Notes under the pieces: model-generated | What the model saw: only the letters and a program-made list of their open reading frames with translations | Database searches by the model: none | What the model was told of the DNA's origin: nothing | NCBI RefSeq assembly: GCF_021730395.1 | Contig: NC_069373.1 | Location: 11,116,001 to 11,180,000, forward strand | Source of the DNA: Mercenaria mercenaria | Taxonomy: Eukaryota; Mollusca; Bivalvia; Venerida; Veneridae | Direction of reading: 5' to 3' | DNA: 64,000 nucleotides | Shown: piece after piece, positions 10,814 to 22,127 of the stretch | Position numbering within the stretch: position 1 is the stretch's first letter | Layout: every line of letters starts with the position of its first letter | Translations under genes and position numbers: made by a program

Positions 10814-13800
10814 CACACACACCCAACAAAAAAAAGAAGATCGAACCATGTTTTATCCGATTTTATAACTTTTACGGCCATAACACATTCTTGTCCAAAA
10901 AAAGGAAAACAAAGACAAATATCAAACAGGGAAGTCACGAAATACTAATAAACTTGACGAATATATTTTAAAATTGTCTGATTGATATGTATTATACCTG
11001 CTGCCACTACCACGTCCATTCTTATGTCACAAAAATACATACGTAAGTTATTTTGTTGTTTTTTGTTTTTTTTTTAAACAGCTGTTTACAATTTATAATT
11101 ACACAGGTGTAGGTTTTGAATTATTTTAATCTGAAATGGTTGAACATCACACGTATATCAATTCAGTAATTCTTAACATATAGACAAAATAGGAAGTTTA
11201 ATGAATCGAAAATTATGGTATGTTTGTAAAATTTAAAAAAAAAAAAAGATAGTGGCAATCAGCGTGGTACAGGTATTTTGCCGTATTCAGGCAGACATTA
11301 TTCATCTTAATATAACTACACATATTCCACCAATATATGAAAACTGTTTGCAAAATAAAAAATATGTAAAAGATTAAAATCGCATGATAATTTTACCTTG
11401 TAATTACAAAACAAATACCCGTATTAAATTCAAAACGCAATTATAGCCTTATCAGTATTATAAACGTCTGTGTTGTTTTAACGTTCCTTATTTAGAGGTA
11501 ATTGGCAAGTTTTATTACAGGTCCAATAAAAAGGATTTATGCGTAATGCATACAACATTTTATTACTTCTATATAGAAATTTGTTTCATGTAAAATTATC
11601 TTGAATTGAACATGTACAATAAATTATGAAAGTAAGTTAATCACGACGACATTTATGATAACTGAAAAGATCATGAAACCACGTAAAATGTTCACGAAAA
11701 CAAAAATATATCATTAAGTTACTGAAGAAAAATTCAATTCTGTTTTAAATGCAGATATTATTTACATTGCAAAAACATTCTTGTACACAAAAAAAAAATG
11801 TTCCGGACTTATTTTCCAGCTTTAGTTTGATCAAGGCGGACCTTGAAATTTATTTACTCAAATTTATTAAGTAAAATATATACAAAAAATTCTGTATTTT
11901 ACTTTTTTACGACAGTTTGCATTTGTGATCCAAGGGTCGATAGGAAAGCTATCTCTTTTAATGTTTAATTGACATAATTGGCATAATTGACACTTGATAT
12001 TTAAATGTATATGAAATAAGGTGAGAACATCAACATAAGAAGAAATGCGCATCTCTTTCTTTTTAGAACCGAAATATTAAAATGCAATATTTATCTTATA
12101 TTGTTTTTGTGATATTAACACAAAATGAATTACTCGCGAAGTAAAATTACATTAAATGATTAAATCATTACTTTAACCTTTTGATCACAATACCGCATGT
12201 TCACGCGGCATACTATAATATCGTCTGCTTATGACGCTACAACAACAACTTCGCGCTGAAGTTAATTTTTCTTCGAAATTAGTGGAAATAAACCGTCTGA
12301 GAACGAATCAAATTATTATTTCACAAAAATGAAATAAATATCATTCAAAAGATAAATTCAATGAGAGTAGGAAAGTTCTTGCACCTAAGCTTTCATATCA
12401 ATGGTTTTATACAAAAAAATGATTTGAAGAAACGCATGTATGAGATTTTTGCACATTTTATATGGAAACAAAGAAGGGAAAAAATGACGAAATGATGGCA
12501 CCAAACTTCATGCGAAGAACGAATCAAAAATTAAGATAAAATTTAATTAAAAAAAAACCTTGTGATGAATCAAATGTTGAACTTTGGTAATATGTTTGCA
12601 CCTAAGGTTTCTTATTTTTAGTAATTTTGTTATTAAGTAAAATGTGAACATGCCCTTCTTATTTCTATATAGAAAATCTGACCGCTATCGATTATTGGCC
12701 GGAGGAATATTCTTCGGTATGAGAATTTGATAGAAAATGAAAAATTGATTGCAATTTTGTTGAAAATAAGGATAAAACCCAAAAATATCACATTTTCACT
12801 GTTTTTAGTGTATTTTTTTCAAAAACTGCATATTTATAGGCTACTGATTGCTATTTTCTGGCCATCAGAGGTAAAAGTGAACATATTTAACAGTTTAAAT
12901 GTGTAATTTGCATGCAGATCAGAGTAGAAAATGTCAAAACAGGGCAAAACAAGGCTGCATTTAGGGTAACTGCTTCAAAATTATGTCGCGACAGCTATTT
13001 TTGACAAAATCTGACGCTTTGTCTTATGATACTGAAAATGCCTTAAAAACTTGGAAACTGTTGATATCAAGCTAAAACCTTGTTGTTGTTTTTTTTTTTC
13101 ATGCATTTGGGTTTCTTGTACATGTCAAATGAAACTGGCACATTGTCAGAGAAAAAAGTTTTTCTTATAGGCATACAGACACTAGAAAAATGGAGCGAAA
13201 AAAATGGTAGTCGCATAATGGCGGATACAAATAGTCCTCAGCTTTTTTTGCTCTGTAGAGCTATTTTCCTTATTTTCTTTGCAATATTTTTGCTAAAATC
13301 ACATGACAGATCTATGCTTGACATGTAGGTAGAATTTTCATTATGAAATAACAACATGGCAAAATTGTTCATGGAAACTTAGATCATACACCACCAGTAT
13401 AATTTGGGGTCTCATTTTTTATCTGATTTTGCAGTTTGTGTGTTTGACTGAAATTATTTTTCTTGCATCAAACATGACCCCCACTTTGCTTTTGATTTTT
13501 AGTTGGCACTGACAATATTCTTCAAGAAAATGTAGGTTACAGACATGTTAAATGGGTCCTGATGTGTGCTGCGGTCATTGGAAATAGGTCAATTTTATAT
13601 GAATAAAGAACAACAAATATTTAGTGTGTTATAACCTAAAAGGTTACACATCTTTCATCATTGTAGCAGATCATTTCTGTCAGCTCTCTTTAACTTCAAC
13701 TCTCAACAACAACAAGTTGTGATGCTGTTTCATTGATCACATGGGAGCATCATGTTAAGGTAGGTCTGCACGTTTGATAAATCGGAAATAATGGCGTAAC

Positions 13801-16800
13801 GTCATATATCGGGATAACGTAGAATAAAGCCTGGACTTGGTATACGGAAATGAAAATAGTTTATGAATAAATGGTAAATCGTGAGTAAATTTATAAAAAC
13901 TGCAATGTTGTTATCTTTCTGAAGATAAGATATGATACTAAAACGTTTGACACGTTAAATAATTCGAAATAGTGTCATAAAAAAGCGTGTAATATGCGGA
14001 TCTCTGTAATCATGAGTAATATCTCAAAAATAAGCATAAGGACATAAACATTTTATTCTACCATAGTATAGACCAGACGCTTATTTATGATTGTAAAAAG
14101 TTTCATCAAAATCTACATTGTAGGAAAATTTCTATACACGAAAATATTATCACATTTGTTATTTTCCCATAGACACCCATTACGAAAACTTGTGTGAGGA
14201 TCAGTCTAGCAAAAAAAATCAAGCCCATGACCCTATCATTTTTATCAGATTTTCTAGGTACATTCTGAAATTTTGAAAAATCTGAGTTTTATCAAATTCT
14301 ATATTGTAGAAAACGTTTGATCCGAGCGTGCAGAACTACCTTAAAGTTTAATTGTTTAATTGTTACAGTCATAATTATGTAAGATAAAAACTGAAGTTTG
14401 CAAAAGAGGACGTCAACATTTGTTAAAAAATAACGAAAAGTGTTTGTGTTTCTTAGAGTATCATTAGATTTTGTCTTTACAACATATAAATTACATGTAA
14501 TGAAGCTTTCTGTCGTCTTTTAATAATAACCTCGTGATTGTTATTGAATACCGTTATCCTGAATTTGAAGACTTTATCTAAACTGTGAAGAAAAGGATTG
14601 TAGAGACTTTTTACGCCACATGTACTTTACTAGTACGCACCAGTTCTTTACTGGTTCGCACCGGTATTTCACTTCACTGGTAAAGCTTTCAAAAATGCAC
14701 AGACGCTTCAACCAAATTTAAGTTAACATTTCCAAATGGCAAGTTGAAATTTCCGAATGTCAAGTAGCCACTGCCGAATGACAGCGAATTATATCAGACG
14801 AAAAGTTACCACATCATTAACCACTGGAGAATGACAACTGGCCACTGCCGAATAATAATAAAACATAAATCGTGTTTGGTGTTCCATAAAGTTAGGTCAC
14901 AAGCATCAGTAAACGGAACATTCTCATGTTTTTTGTAAATGAAAATGCTTGTTTTGATAAAATATTAATTATATTCATTGTACTTGTCCGTACTAATTCG
15001 ATGGAACTTTGTCTCTATAGTCTATAAATTTATTTGACGAACCTGTAAGTATTTAAAAGGTAAAAAAAAGGTAGTTTCTTTTTAAACGTGGGTAGTCCCT
15101 CGAATAGATGACGCCTTCTAACCACTGCGCCATTGATTCCCTCTTGAATTAACCAGATCATTGATAACTAAATTGAATTGAGAACATTTTTAAAACCAAG
15201 AATATATTTAACTTAATTTGATATAAAACCAGATCAGGACAATGCAAGTTTATCTGAAAATGTAAGGCATTTATATGCGATCGAAGTCTATACCAGAGCT
15301 TTTTGTTTACACTTATATATATGTATCTATATTCAACAAGTTTCGGTTTCAGCACAAACATCGGTCGCTTACACGATGGCGTCTACATCAAGAAGTCTGT
15401 TCATTTTTGATTTGTTTAATGTTAGTGTAAAACGTTTAAAAAGTGTTACACAGCATTGTATTGTTACATATTATAACATGTTCCGTGTTTCATATTAAGT
15501 AAGATAAAGCTTTAACTGGACAGTTTGCAAGAGAGGACAATACTTGGTTAAAAAAGTAACGAAACGAGTTTGTGTTTTCGAAGTATCAATAGATATTTGT
15601 CTTTACAATATAAAAGATAGGTTGCATGTAATGATTAAATTTTTTCCAAACATTCTGCCATTGTCTTATAATGATAACCTCGTGATTGTTATTGAATAAC
15701 GAAAAGGATTGTAGATACTTTTTATGCCACCTGTACTTTACTGGTACGCACCTGTATATTACTGGTAATCACATATACTTTACTGGCGAAGCTTTAAAAA
15801 TACTGCTTAGAGACTTCAACCAAATTTAAGTAAACACTTCCAAATGACAAGTTAAAATTTCCAAATATCAAGTAGCCACTGTCGAATGACAGCGAATTAC
15901 ATCAGAATGAAAATGCATCACATCATTATTCACTAAAGAATGACAACTGGCCACTGCCGAATAAAAACAATACGTACAATTCGTGTTTGACGTTCCATAA
16001 AGTTTAGTCATAAGCATTCTTAACTTTCTCATGTTTTTTTTTTTCTTTTTTTTTTTTTTTTTTGGAAATGAAAATACCGGTTTTGATAAAATACCAATTA
16101 TATTCAAAGTACTTTTCCGTACTAATTCGAGAGAAGTGTATATGGCGAACCTGTAGGTATTTAAACAGATGAATGTTGATTTAGTTGAATTTGGGACATT
16201 TTCAAAAACAATTAGATATTCAATTTAATTTGATCTATAACCAGATTAGGAATGAATACAATTTATCTGAAAGTGTAGGGCATTTTTGTGATCGTAGTAG
16301 TTCTTTTTATTTATGCTTATATGTATGTATGTATGTATTCATATTCTACATGTTTGACGTTCTTACAATCGTTTTCAGCACAGACATCGGTCGCTTATAC
16401 CAGTGGTTCTGCACCAACAAGTAAGTCTGTTCATATTATTTGTTTAATTTTAGTGTCAAACGTATAAAAAGTGGTATGTACACAGTAATGTATCGTTACA
16501 GATTATAACATGTTCCATGTTTCATATTATGTAAGATAAAAGATTAAACTGGACAGTTTGCAAGAGAGGACAGAATTTGGTTAAAAAAGACAATGTATAA
16601 GATAAATTGCATGTAATGAATAGCATTCTTTTAAACACAATAACAATAATATATCAAATTCGTGTTTGGCGTTCCATAAAGTTAAGTTATAAGCATCCTT
16701 GAACGAATCTTTCTCATGTTTTTGTAAATAAAATACCGGTTTTGATAAAATACCAATTATATTAAAATGCGTACCAAAGTACGTACCAGTACTAATTCGA

Positions 16801-19800
16801 GAGAAGTTTGTCTGGCGAACCTGTAGGTATTTAAACAGATCATTGTTGATTTAGTTGAATTTGGGACATTTTAAAAACAATTAGATATTTAATTTTACTT
16901 GATCTATAACCAGATTAGGAATACTAATGCAATTTATCTGAAAATGTAGTGCATTTTTGTGATCGAAGTAGTTCTTTTTACTTACACTTATACCGGTATG
17001 TATGTATTCATATTATATATGTTTAACGTTCTTACAATCGTTTTCAGCACAGACGGCGGTCGTTTACACAAATGCTTCTGTCCCAACAAGTAAGTCTGTT
17101 CATATTATTTGTTTAATGTTAGTGTCAAACGTTTAAAAAGTGTTACACAGAAATGTTTTGTTACAGATTATAACATGTTCCATGTTTCATATTATGTAAG
17201 ATAAAAGATTAAACTGGACAGTTTGCAAGAGAGGACAGAATTTGGTTAAACAAAAGTAACGAAAAGAGTTTGTGGGGTTTTTAAATATCAATAGATATTT
17301 GTGTTTACAATATGTAAGATAAAGTGCATGTTATGATTACAGTTTTTCCAAGCCTTCTTTTAAAGTTTGTATTCGTCTCAACCGGCCGCTGAACAATAAC
17401 AATTTTACATCAAATTCGTGTTTGGCGTTCCATAAAGTTAGGTTATAAGCATCCTTGAACGAAGCTTTCTCATGTTTTTGTAAATGAAAATACCGGTTTT
17501 GATAAAATACCAATTATATTCAAAGTACGAACCCGTACTAATTCGAGAGAAGTTTGTCTGGCGAACATGTATGTATTTAAACAGATCATTGTTGACTTAG
17601 TTATATTTGGGACATTTTAAAAACAAAACAATTAGATATTTAATTTAATTTGATCTATAACCAGATTAGGAATACTAATGCAATTTATCTGAAAATGTAG
17701 GGATCGAAGTAGTTCTTTTTACTTACAATTATATGTATGTGTTCATATTATACATGTTTAACGTTCTTACAATCGTTTTCAGCACAGACGGCGGTCGTTT
17801 ACACAAATGCTTCTGTCCAAACAAGTAAGTCTGTTCATATTATTTGTTTAAAGTTAGTGTCAAACGTTTAAAAAGTGTTACACAGAAATGTATTGTTACA
17901 GATTATAACATGTTTTATGTTTCATATTATGTAAGATAAAAGATTAAACTGGACAGTTTGCAAGAGAGGACAAAATTTGGTTTAAAAAGACAATGTATAA
18001 GATAAATTGCATGTAATAAATAGCATTCTTTTAAAGACTGTATTTGTCTCAACCGACCGCTGCACAACACAATAACAATAATATATCAAATTCGTGTTTG
18101 GCGTTCCATAAAATTAGGTTATAAGCATCCTAATGATCCTTGAACGAAGCTTTCTCATGTTTTTGTAAATGAAAATACCGGTTTAAAATTGATAAAATAC
18201 CAATTATATTCAAAGTACGTACCAGTACTAATTCGAGAGAAGTTTGTCTGGCGAACCTGTATGTATTTAAACAGATCATTGTTGACTTAGTTTAATTTTG
18301 GACATTTAAAAACAAGAAGATAATTAATTTAATTTGATCTATAACCAGATTAGGAATACTAATGCAATTTATCTGAAAATGTAGGGCATTTTCGTGATCG
18401 AAGTAGTTCTTTTTATTTACACTTATTTGTATGTATTCATATTCTAGATGTTTTACGTTCTTGTAATCATTTCCAATTTTGCAATCACATGCGTTAAAAT
18501 TTACCATATTTTTGTTCATATTACAGCTACTGCAGGTGCTCCGATTGGTATGTTTATCCGTTTTTTTTATGCTACGTGTTAAATGAAAATACAATGTATT
18601 TACTTTGATGAGTGATGTAGTGGACCCGTCATGTAATTCGGCAAATGACGTATTTTCCGTATGCTATTCCGAAGGATGCCGAATTGCCTAAGGAGAGTAC
18701 GGAAACACACGGAAATTGCCGAGTGTCCTTTCGGGACCTCTACCTTAAGTTCAATTGGTAACTGAATCTATCTGAATTTTATTTTGTTCTTAAGAGTTTA
18801 TAAAGAATTACGTACAATTAAACGTTATTTCTGTACTCATACAAGTATTTATAAATTCTTCAAATTGCTACGATCAAGTAATTGTTTACGTTATATAGGT
18901 TAAAGGTCAAATTTACACTAAAACTGCAAACAGTTTCGTGTCTGTAAACATTGTACCGAGTCTACGAACCCTATTTATTATGTCAATCTATGAAAAAGGA
19001 ATGTCACGGCGAATGCTTGAGATTCCTTACGCAGGCATAAATCCCTCGACTGCAGGCGTCAGTAGATAGCATTTGCACACTATTGCCGGTAGATAAAAGG
19101 ATGGTCCCGACAAACAGCCGTGTATCTCTTAGTCATAGAGATTTTATTAGGATCAGATACTCCCTTCTATTTGATATAATTTTTCAGCTGAATGCCCCCC
19201 TGTTTATTTAGGGACGTGTTGTTACTAAATAGATGGACGGTTATAATTATGAGCGTATTTGTTTTGTCAGTGTAATGACTTATTGTATTCAATAACATGT
19301 ATATTTTTTTCTGTTTGAAAGATTTCAAGTGCTATGAATGTGACACCACTATACCGGAAGTGTGTGTTGCACTGAAACGAGAGACGATTTGCCACGAACC
19401 TTACTGTATCAACGAGTTCACTAACACAGCAGACGGCAAGAAACTTCTCGACAGAAGGTTAGTTAGGATTAGGAAGGGGATTACAGAGTTAACATTCGAT
19501 TTCAAAAGCAATATTGTAATTATAATTATGTTTAATACAAAGGCGACAGTAATTTTAGAATGATTCCATGAACATACAAGATAAAAGATCATGTTATGTT
19601 GCAGTCGCTAATACTAATATTAATAGTGCTTAGTTGGTTAAAACAGTATTTTTTTTCCAAATATGCTTTGCATACAAATACAACATAAATTATTGCCACA
19701 TGTTTGTGGAGTAAGCTATAAACTTGTATTTAAACCTCAATCATGTATATTAACAAATAGAACACACATTTATTTTATCAACAAAATTATCCATCGTTAA

Positions 19801-20144
19801 AAGTTGATGTGCACGCACGCACGCACGTAATTGTTATGCATGTGTGTTTGTGTTACTTTGAAACGCTCGTCATATGTCCGAGCGTTGTCCTTTTCTTGTC
19901 GAAGCTTTAAAAAGAAAATGTTTCATTAACAAGGAGTGAGAATATATTATAATGCAGGTGTGGTACCAAACTTGAATGTGACAAGGATTGGTGGAAAACG
20001 ACAAGTGACAACGACAAATGTACGTTATTTGACGTCACGGAAACGGTCACTAATTACGTGCACTGTACGTTCTGCTGTGTGGACGAGTTGTGTAACGATC
20101 CGATTATACCTGACGCCAAGTCACTGTATAAACCAACCTCTTGA
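6107..20144 (+). CDS. Secreted TSP1-repeat / Ser-Thr linker / LU-domain protein (exons in this span, 5' end not found)
   Basis: Gene model from intact exons with consensus or near-consensus splice sites: TSP1 exons at 6107-6277, 6914-7084, 8301-8468 and 8914-9090; linker mini-exons at 15353-15394, 16379-16420, 17048-17089, 17783-17824 and 18527-18547; LU exons at 19322-19457 and 19958-20144. All internal exons are phase 1-1 except the LU pair, which meet in phase 2, so the whole set joins in frame. TSP1 domains bind glycans and matrix proteins in secreted or cell-surface proteins; LU domains are disulfide-rich three-finger folds. No hydrophobic tail follows the LU domain, so a GPI anchor is not predicted. 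The signal peptide and any earlier domains must lie upstream of 6107 or outside the window. The link across the 6.3-kb intron after exon 4 is inference from matching phase. An alternative is a short TSP1 transcript ending at 9098 and a separate LU gene. Confidence 0.65.
6278..6913 (+). other. Intron 1 of the plus gene, with simple repeats
   Basis: Holds a GTT microsatellite (about 6349-6373) and an A/T-rich minisatellite at about 6483-6626, in which CTTATGATATTTC and ATTTTGATACAGTAG alternate with a period of about 41 bp over three and a half copies. No further exon seen. Confidence 0.7.
6914..7084 (+). CDS. TSP1 exon 2 (plus gene)
   Basis: 171 nt, phase 1-1. It codes VDGNWTDWSPW, CSTTC, HNRSCDNPKPQYGGAYC and ends CNLGHCPG. 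Full set of six cysteines and three tryptophans. Acceptor CTTTAG|TT; donor CCGG|GTATGT. HNRSC and GNETC contain N-glycosylation sequons. Confidence 0.88.
7085..8300 (+). other. Intron 2 of the plus gene
   Basis: AT-rich. No exon, RNA gene or recognisable repeat family seen in it. Open frames here are short and lack domain motifs. Confidence 0.5.
8301..8468 (+). CDS. TSP1 exon 3 (plus gene)
   Basis: 168 nt, phase 1-1. It codes VDGVWGPWQEWGDC, CSATC, RSRTC, PPQYGGANC and ends CFKAACPG. It is one codon shorter than exons 1 and 2 (CDTPPQYGG against CDNPKPQYGG). Acceptor CTTTCAG|TT; donor CCTG|GTAGAT. Confidence 0.87.
8914..9090 (+). CDS. TSP1 exon 4 (plus gene), with weak donor
   Basis: 177 nt to the phase-1 GT at 9091. 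It codes VDGSWGSWSPWSPC, then CTGDC where the other domains have CSxTC, RFRNCDNPRPDPGGAYC and CLPQNCTTV. The O-fucose acceptor Ser/Thr is replaced by Asp. The donor G|GTCGTT is poor. Without splicing, the frame runs two more codons to a TAG at 9096-9098, giving a short C-terminus (VGR). Whether this exon is internal, terminal or both cannot be settled from the sequence. Confidence 0.75.
9471..9930. repeat. Direct repeat, copy A
   Basis: Begins AGGCATACAGACACTA and ends GTGTGTTATAACCTA. It is about 90% identical by eye to 13168-13643, in the same orientation 3.7 kb downstream. No coding content and no inverted ends seen. Probably two copies of one dispersed repeat. Confidence 0.75.
10784..10812. 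repeat. 29-base poly-C tract
   Basis: An uninterrupted run of 29 C followed by (AC)n. Length may be unreliable in assembly. Confidence 0.9.
13168..13643. repeat. Direct repeat, copy B
   Basis: Second copy of the 9471-9930 segment, from GGCATACAGACACTAG to GTGTGTTATAACCTAA. It differs by small indels, for example extra bases around 13278. Confidence 0.75.
13755..14344. mobile_element. TTAA-flanked MITE with GGTAGKTCTGCACG ends
   Basis: Left end TTAAGGTAGGTCTGCACG, right end CGTGCAGAACTACCTTAA: inverted repeats of about 14 bp flanked by TTAA on both sides, 0.58 kb between them, no transposase. TTAA target sites are used by piggyBac and Kolobok transposases; which one mobilised this element cannot be told here. 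Confidence 0.75.
15353..15394 (+). CDS. Linker mini-exon, copy 0 (doubtful donor)
   Basis: 42 nt, acceptor TTTCAG|CA, reads QTSVAYTMASTSR in phase 1. Its donor is AGAA|GTCTGT; the GTAA present in the other copies (AACAA|GTAAGTCTG) is missing, so this exon may be skipped or dead. Confidence 0.55.
16379..16420 (+). CDS. Linker mini-exon, copy 1
   Basis: 42 nt, phase 1-1, acceptor TTTTCAG|CA, donor ACAA|GTAAGT. It codes QTSVAYTSGSAPT, a Ser/Thr-rich, probably O-glycosylated linker between the TSP1 and LU parts. Confidence 0.75.
17048..17089 (+). CDS. Linker mini-exon, copy 2
   Basis: 42 nt, phase 1-1, acceptor TTTTCAG|CA, donor ACAA|GTAAGT. It codes QTAVVYTNASVPT. NAS is an N-glycosylation sequon. 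Confidence 0.77.
17783..17824 (+). CDS. Linker mini-exon, copy 3
   Basis: 42 nt, phase 1-1, same splice sites as copy 2 and one residue different (QTAVVYTNASVQT). Also carries the NAS sequon. Confidence 0.77.
18527..18547 (+). CDS. 21-nt mini-exon before the LU domain
   Basis: Acceptor CATATTACAG|CT, donor TTG|GTATGT, phase 1-1, reading TAGAPI. It is not homologous to the 42-nt exons. The short length makes it uncertain, but phase and both splice sites fit and it joins the LU exon as an Asp codon (G+AT). Confidence 0.55.
18548..19321 (+). other. Intron before the LU exons
   Basis: No coding exon or mobile element recognised. Around 18630-18710 several copies of CCGAA/TTCGG (ATTCGGCAAATGACG, GATGCCGAATTGCC, AATTGCCGAG) form imperfect palindromes. 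Confidence 0.45.
19322..19457 (+). CDS. LU (Ly6/uPAR) domain, first half
   Basis: 136 nt, phase 1 in, phase 2 out. It reads FKCYECDTTIPEVC, then ICHEPYC and KKLLDRR. KCYEC near the start of the mature domain is the usual opening of LU three-finger domains. Acceptor TTTGAAAG|AT; donor GAAG|GTTAGT. Confidence 0.8.
19958..20144 (+). CDS. LU domain, second half and C-terminus
   Basis: 187 nt from acceptor AATGCAG|G to TGA at 20142-20144. It reads CGTKLECDKDWW, then KCTLFDVTE and HCTFCCVDELCNDP, and ends SLYKPTS. CC followed by four residues and CN is the hallmark end of the LU fold. The two exons give twelve cysteines, two more than the usual ten. There is no hydrophobic GPI-attachment tail, so the product is probably secreted. 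Confidence 0.85.
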
Positions 20145-20189
20145 AAATGTCAAGTCTGTCGCTTCTCGTATTTGACAAAGAATTCTGTC

Positions 20190-20195
20190 AATAAA
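20190..20195 (+). terminator. Poly(A) signal of the plus gene
   Basis: AATAAA, 46 nt after the TGA of the LU exon. Fits a short 3' UTR. Confidence 0.75.
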
Positions 20196-20528
20196 TTTTC
20201 CTCAGTTATCTGAGTGTGCGTGTGTTGTTGTTGTTTTTTTTTTCTTTTTGGTATTTGTATTTGTACATATAAACATTACGAAAGAGACCCATCCATACAG
20301 GACCACCATCCCCACCTCCTCTACGAATACTTCATATAATATGAATCGCTTTGAATGTTCATTTATATAATAAATAAAGATAATTAAATTTAAAATGGAA
20401 TGTCAGTTTTACTTTTCGTTTTCAATATCTTTAAGGACTAGTTCACTCTAGTTACACGGGTTCATGGAATTATCGAATTTTATTGTCGCGATCTTCGATT
20501 GAAAAGCTCGACATGACGTCTTTAGATA

Positions 20529-22127
20529 AACAAGAGGGCCATGATGGCCCTATATCGCCCACCTATTATCATTGCACTTGAGGACAAGAAGGTCCTCAGA
20601 AAAAAATATCTAAGTCCAAAGGACAGGAACAACAAAGGGAAGAAATTAAACCAAAAAGAAAAAAAAATTCTTACAAGGTACAGGTATGTCAAAATACACC
20701 TAAAAATTGGAGGTACCATCCATGTTGTACCACAGAAAAGTGGTCTCGGTTTTTCCCTACGGCCAATAATAAAAAAGTTACTAAAAACAAGCTATTTATA
20801 GTAACGTAAAAGGGAAGTTATTAAAAAAATGATTGTAAGTTAACAAAAGAAGGATCTGCCAAATAAATCTATTGAAATAAATGAAATTTCAGATCAGTAT
20901 CTTCATGAGTTACGGAGATATACCCATTTTAATTTGAAATAAAGGGAGGTAACTTGACATAAAATCAGTCCATAGTTATCTACCCTCATTGGCTCAGTCC
21001 AACTAATGACAATAATGAAATTTCAAATAAGTCCTATTAGTACTTACTGATATAAATCCATTTTGATTACAATCAGGGGAGGTAATCAGATATAAAATAA
21101 CTCTGGAACCTACAAATGGATCTGATTTGTCATGGAATCCAAGATTTATTGTTGTTGAAGATATTTTGGAAGTTTGTATCAAATAAAACCATAAATGAAG
21201 TCTCTATATGGCTGCAAAAGCCAAAATAGCCAATTTTTGACCTATAAGGGGACATAACTCTGGAACCCATGAAGGAATCTGGCCAGTTCAAGAAAGGAAC
21301 CAAGATCTTGTGGTGATAAAAGTTTTGTGCAAGTTTGGTTTAAATCAAATCATAAACGAAGCTGCTATTGTGCAGACAAGGTCAAAATAGCTAATTTTGG
21401 CCTTTTCAGGGGCCATAACTCTGGAATCCATCATGGGATCTGGCCGGTTCAAGAAAGGAAACGAGATCTTATGGTGACACAAGTTTTGTGCAAGTTTGAT
21501 TAAATTCAAATCATAAATGAAGCTGCTACTGTGCAGACAAGGTTAAAATAGCTAATTTTGGCCCTTTCAGGGACCATCACTCTGGAACCCATAATGGAAT
21601 CTGGCCAGTTCAAGAAAGGAACCAAGATCATATGGTGATACAAGTCGTGTGCAAGTTTGATTAAAATGAAGCTGCTATTGTGCAGACAAGGTCAAAATAG
21701 CTAATTCTGGCAATTTCAGGGACCATAACTCTGGAACCCATAATGGAATCTGACCAGTTCAAGAAAGGAACCGAGATCTTATGGTGATACAAGTTTTGTG
21801 CCAGTTTGGTAAAAATCAAATTATAAATAAAGCTGCAATTGTGCAGACAAGGTCAAAATAGCTAATTTTGGCCCTTTCAGAGGCCATAACTCTGGAACCT
21901 GTAATGGGATCTGGCCAGTTCAAGAAAAGAACCGAGATCTTATGGTGATACAAGTTGTGTGCAAATTTGGTTAAAATAAAATCATAAATGAAACCACTAT
22001 CGTGCAGTTAAGAAATTGTTGACGCACGGACGCACGAGACGGACGGACGGACGGACTGACGACGGACGACGGACGAAGGGTGATCACAAAAGCTCACCTT
22101 GTCACTAAGTGACAGGTGAGCTAAAAA
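20529..22127 (-). mobile_element. Hairpin-ended tandem-repeat element, copy 2 (161-bp monomer type)
   Basis: Minus orientation. Left edge AACAAGAGGGCCATGATGGCCCT is the 3' hairpin (GGGCC/GGCCC); right edge carries AGCTCACCTTGTCACT and AGTGACAGGTGAGCT, the 5' hairpin. Core monomers recur every 161 bp, measured between successive ACTCTGGAA sites at about 21263, 21424 and 21585, with one 149-bp step. The only copy of this superfamily on the minus strand in the window. It lies between the two convergent genes. Confidence 0.85.

Larger units (their letters stand above)
9099..15352 (+). other. Long intron 4 of the plus gene
   Basis: Contains the two 0.47-kb direct repeats at 9471 and 13168, a 29-base poly-C tract (10784-10812), a TTAA-flanked MITE (13755-14344) and the first of the duplicated intron/mini-exon units (from about 14345). 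No further TSP1 exon was found on either strand. Confidence 0.6.
14345..18480 (+). repeat. Five tandem intron/mini-exon duplication units
   Basis: Segmental repeat units at about 14345-15394, 15395-16420, 16421-17089, 17090-17824 and 17825-18480. Shared blocks include GACAGTTTGCAAGAGAGGAC, TTCGTGTTTGGCGTTCCATA, ACCGGTTTTGATAAAATACC, CTAATTCGAGAGAAGTTTGT and TTGATCTATAACCAGATTAG. The first four units end in a 42-nt exon; the fifth has the intron part but no exon. The units at 16.4-17.8 kb are the most alike, so they are the youngest. Confidence 0.88.

Noticed and set aside
9471-13643. The paired 0.47-kb direct repeats as LTRs of a retroelement
   Set aside because: No TG...CA ends, no primer-binding site, and no pol- or gag-like coding sequence between them.
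15088-15141. tRNA-like segment (minus strand, GGCGCAGTGGTTAG)
   Set aside because: An A-box-like block only, no B box or cloverleaf; at most a SINE scrap inside the first duplication unit.
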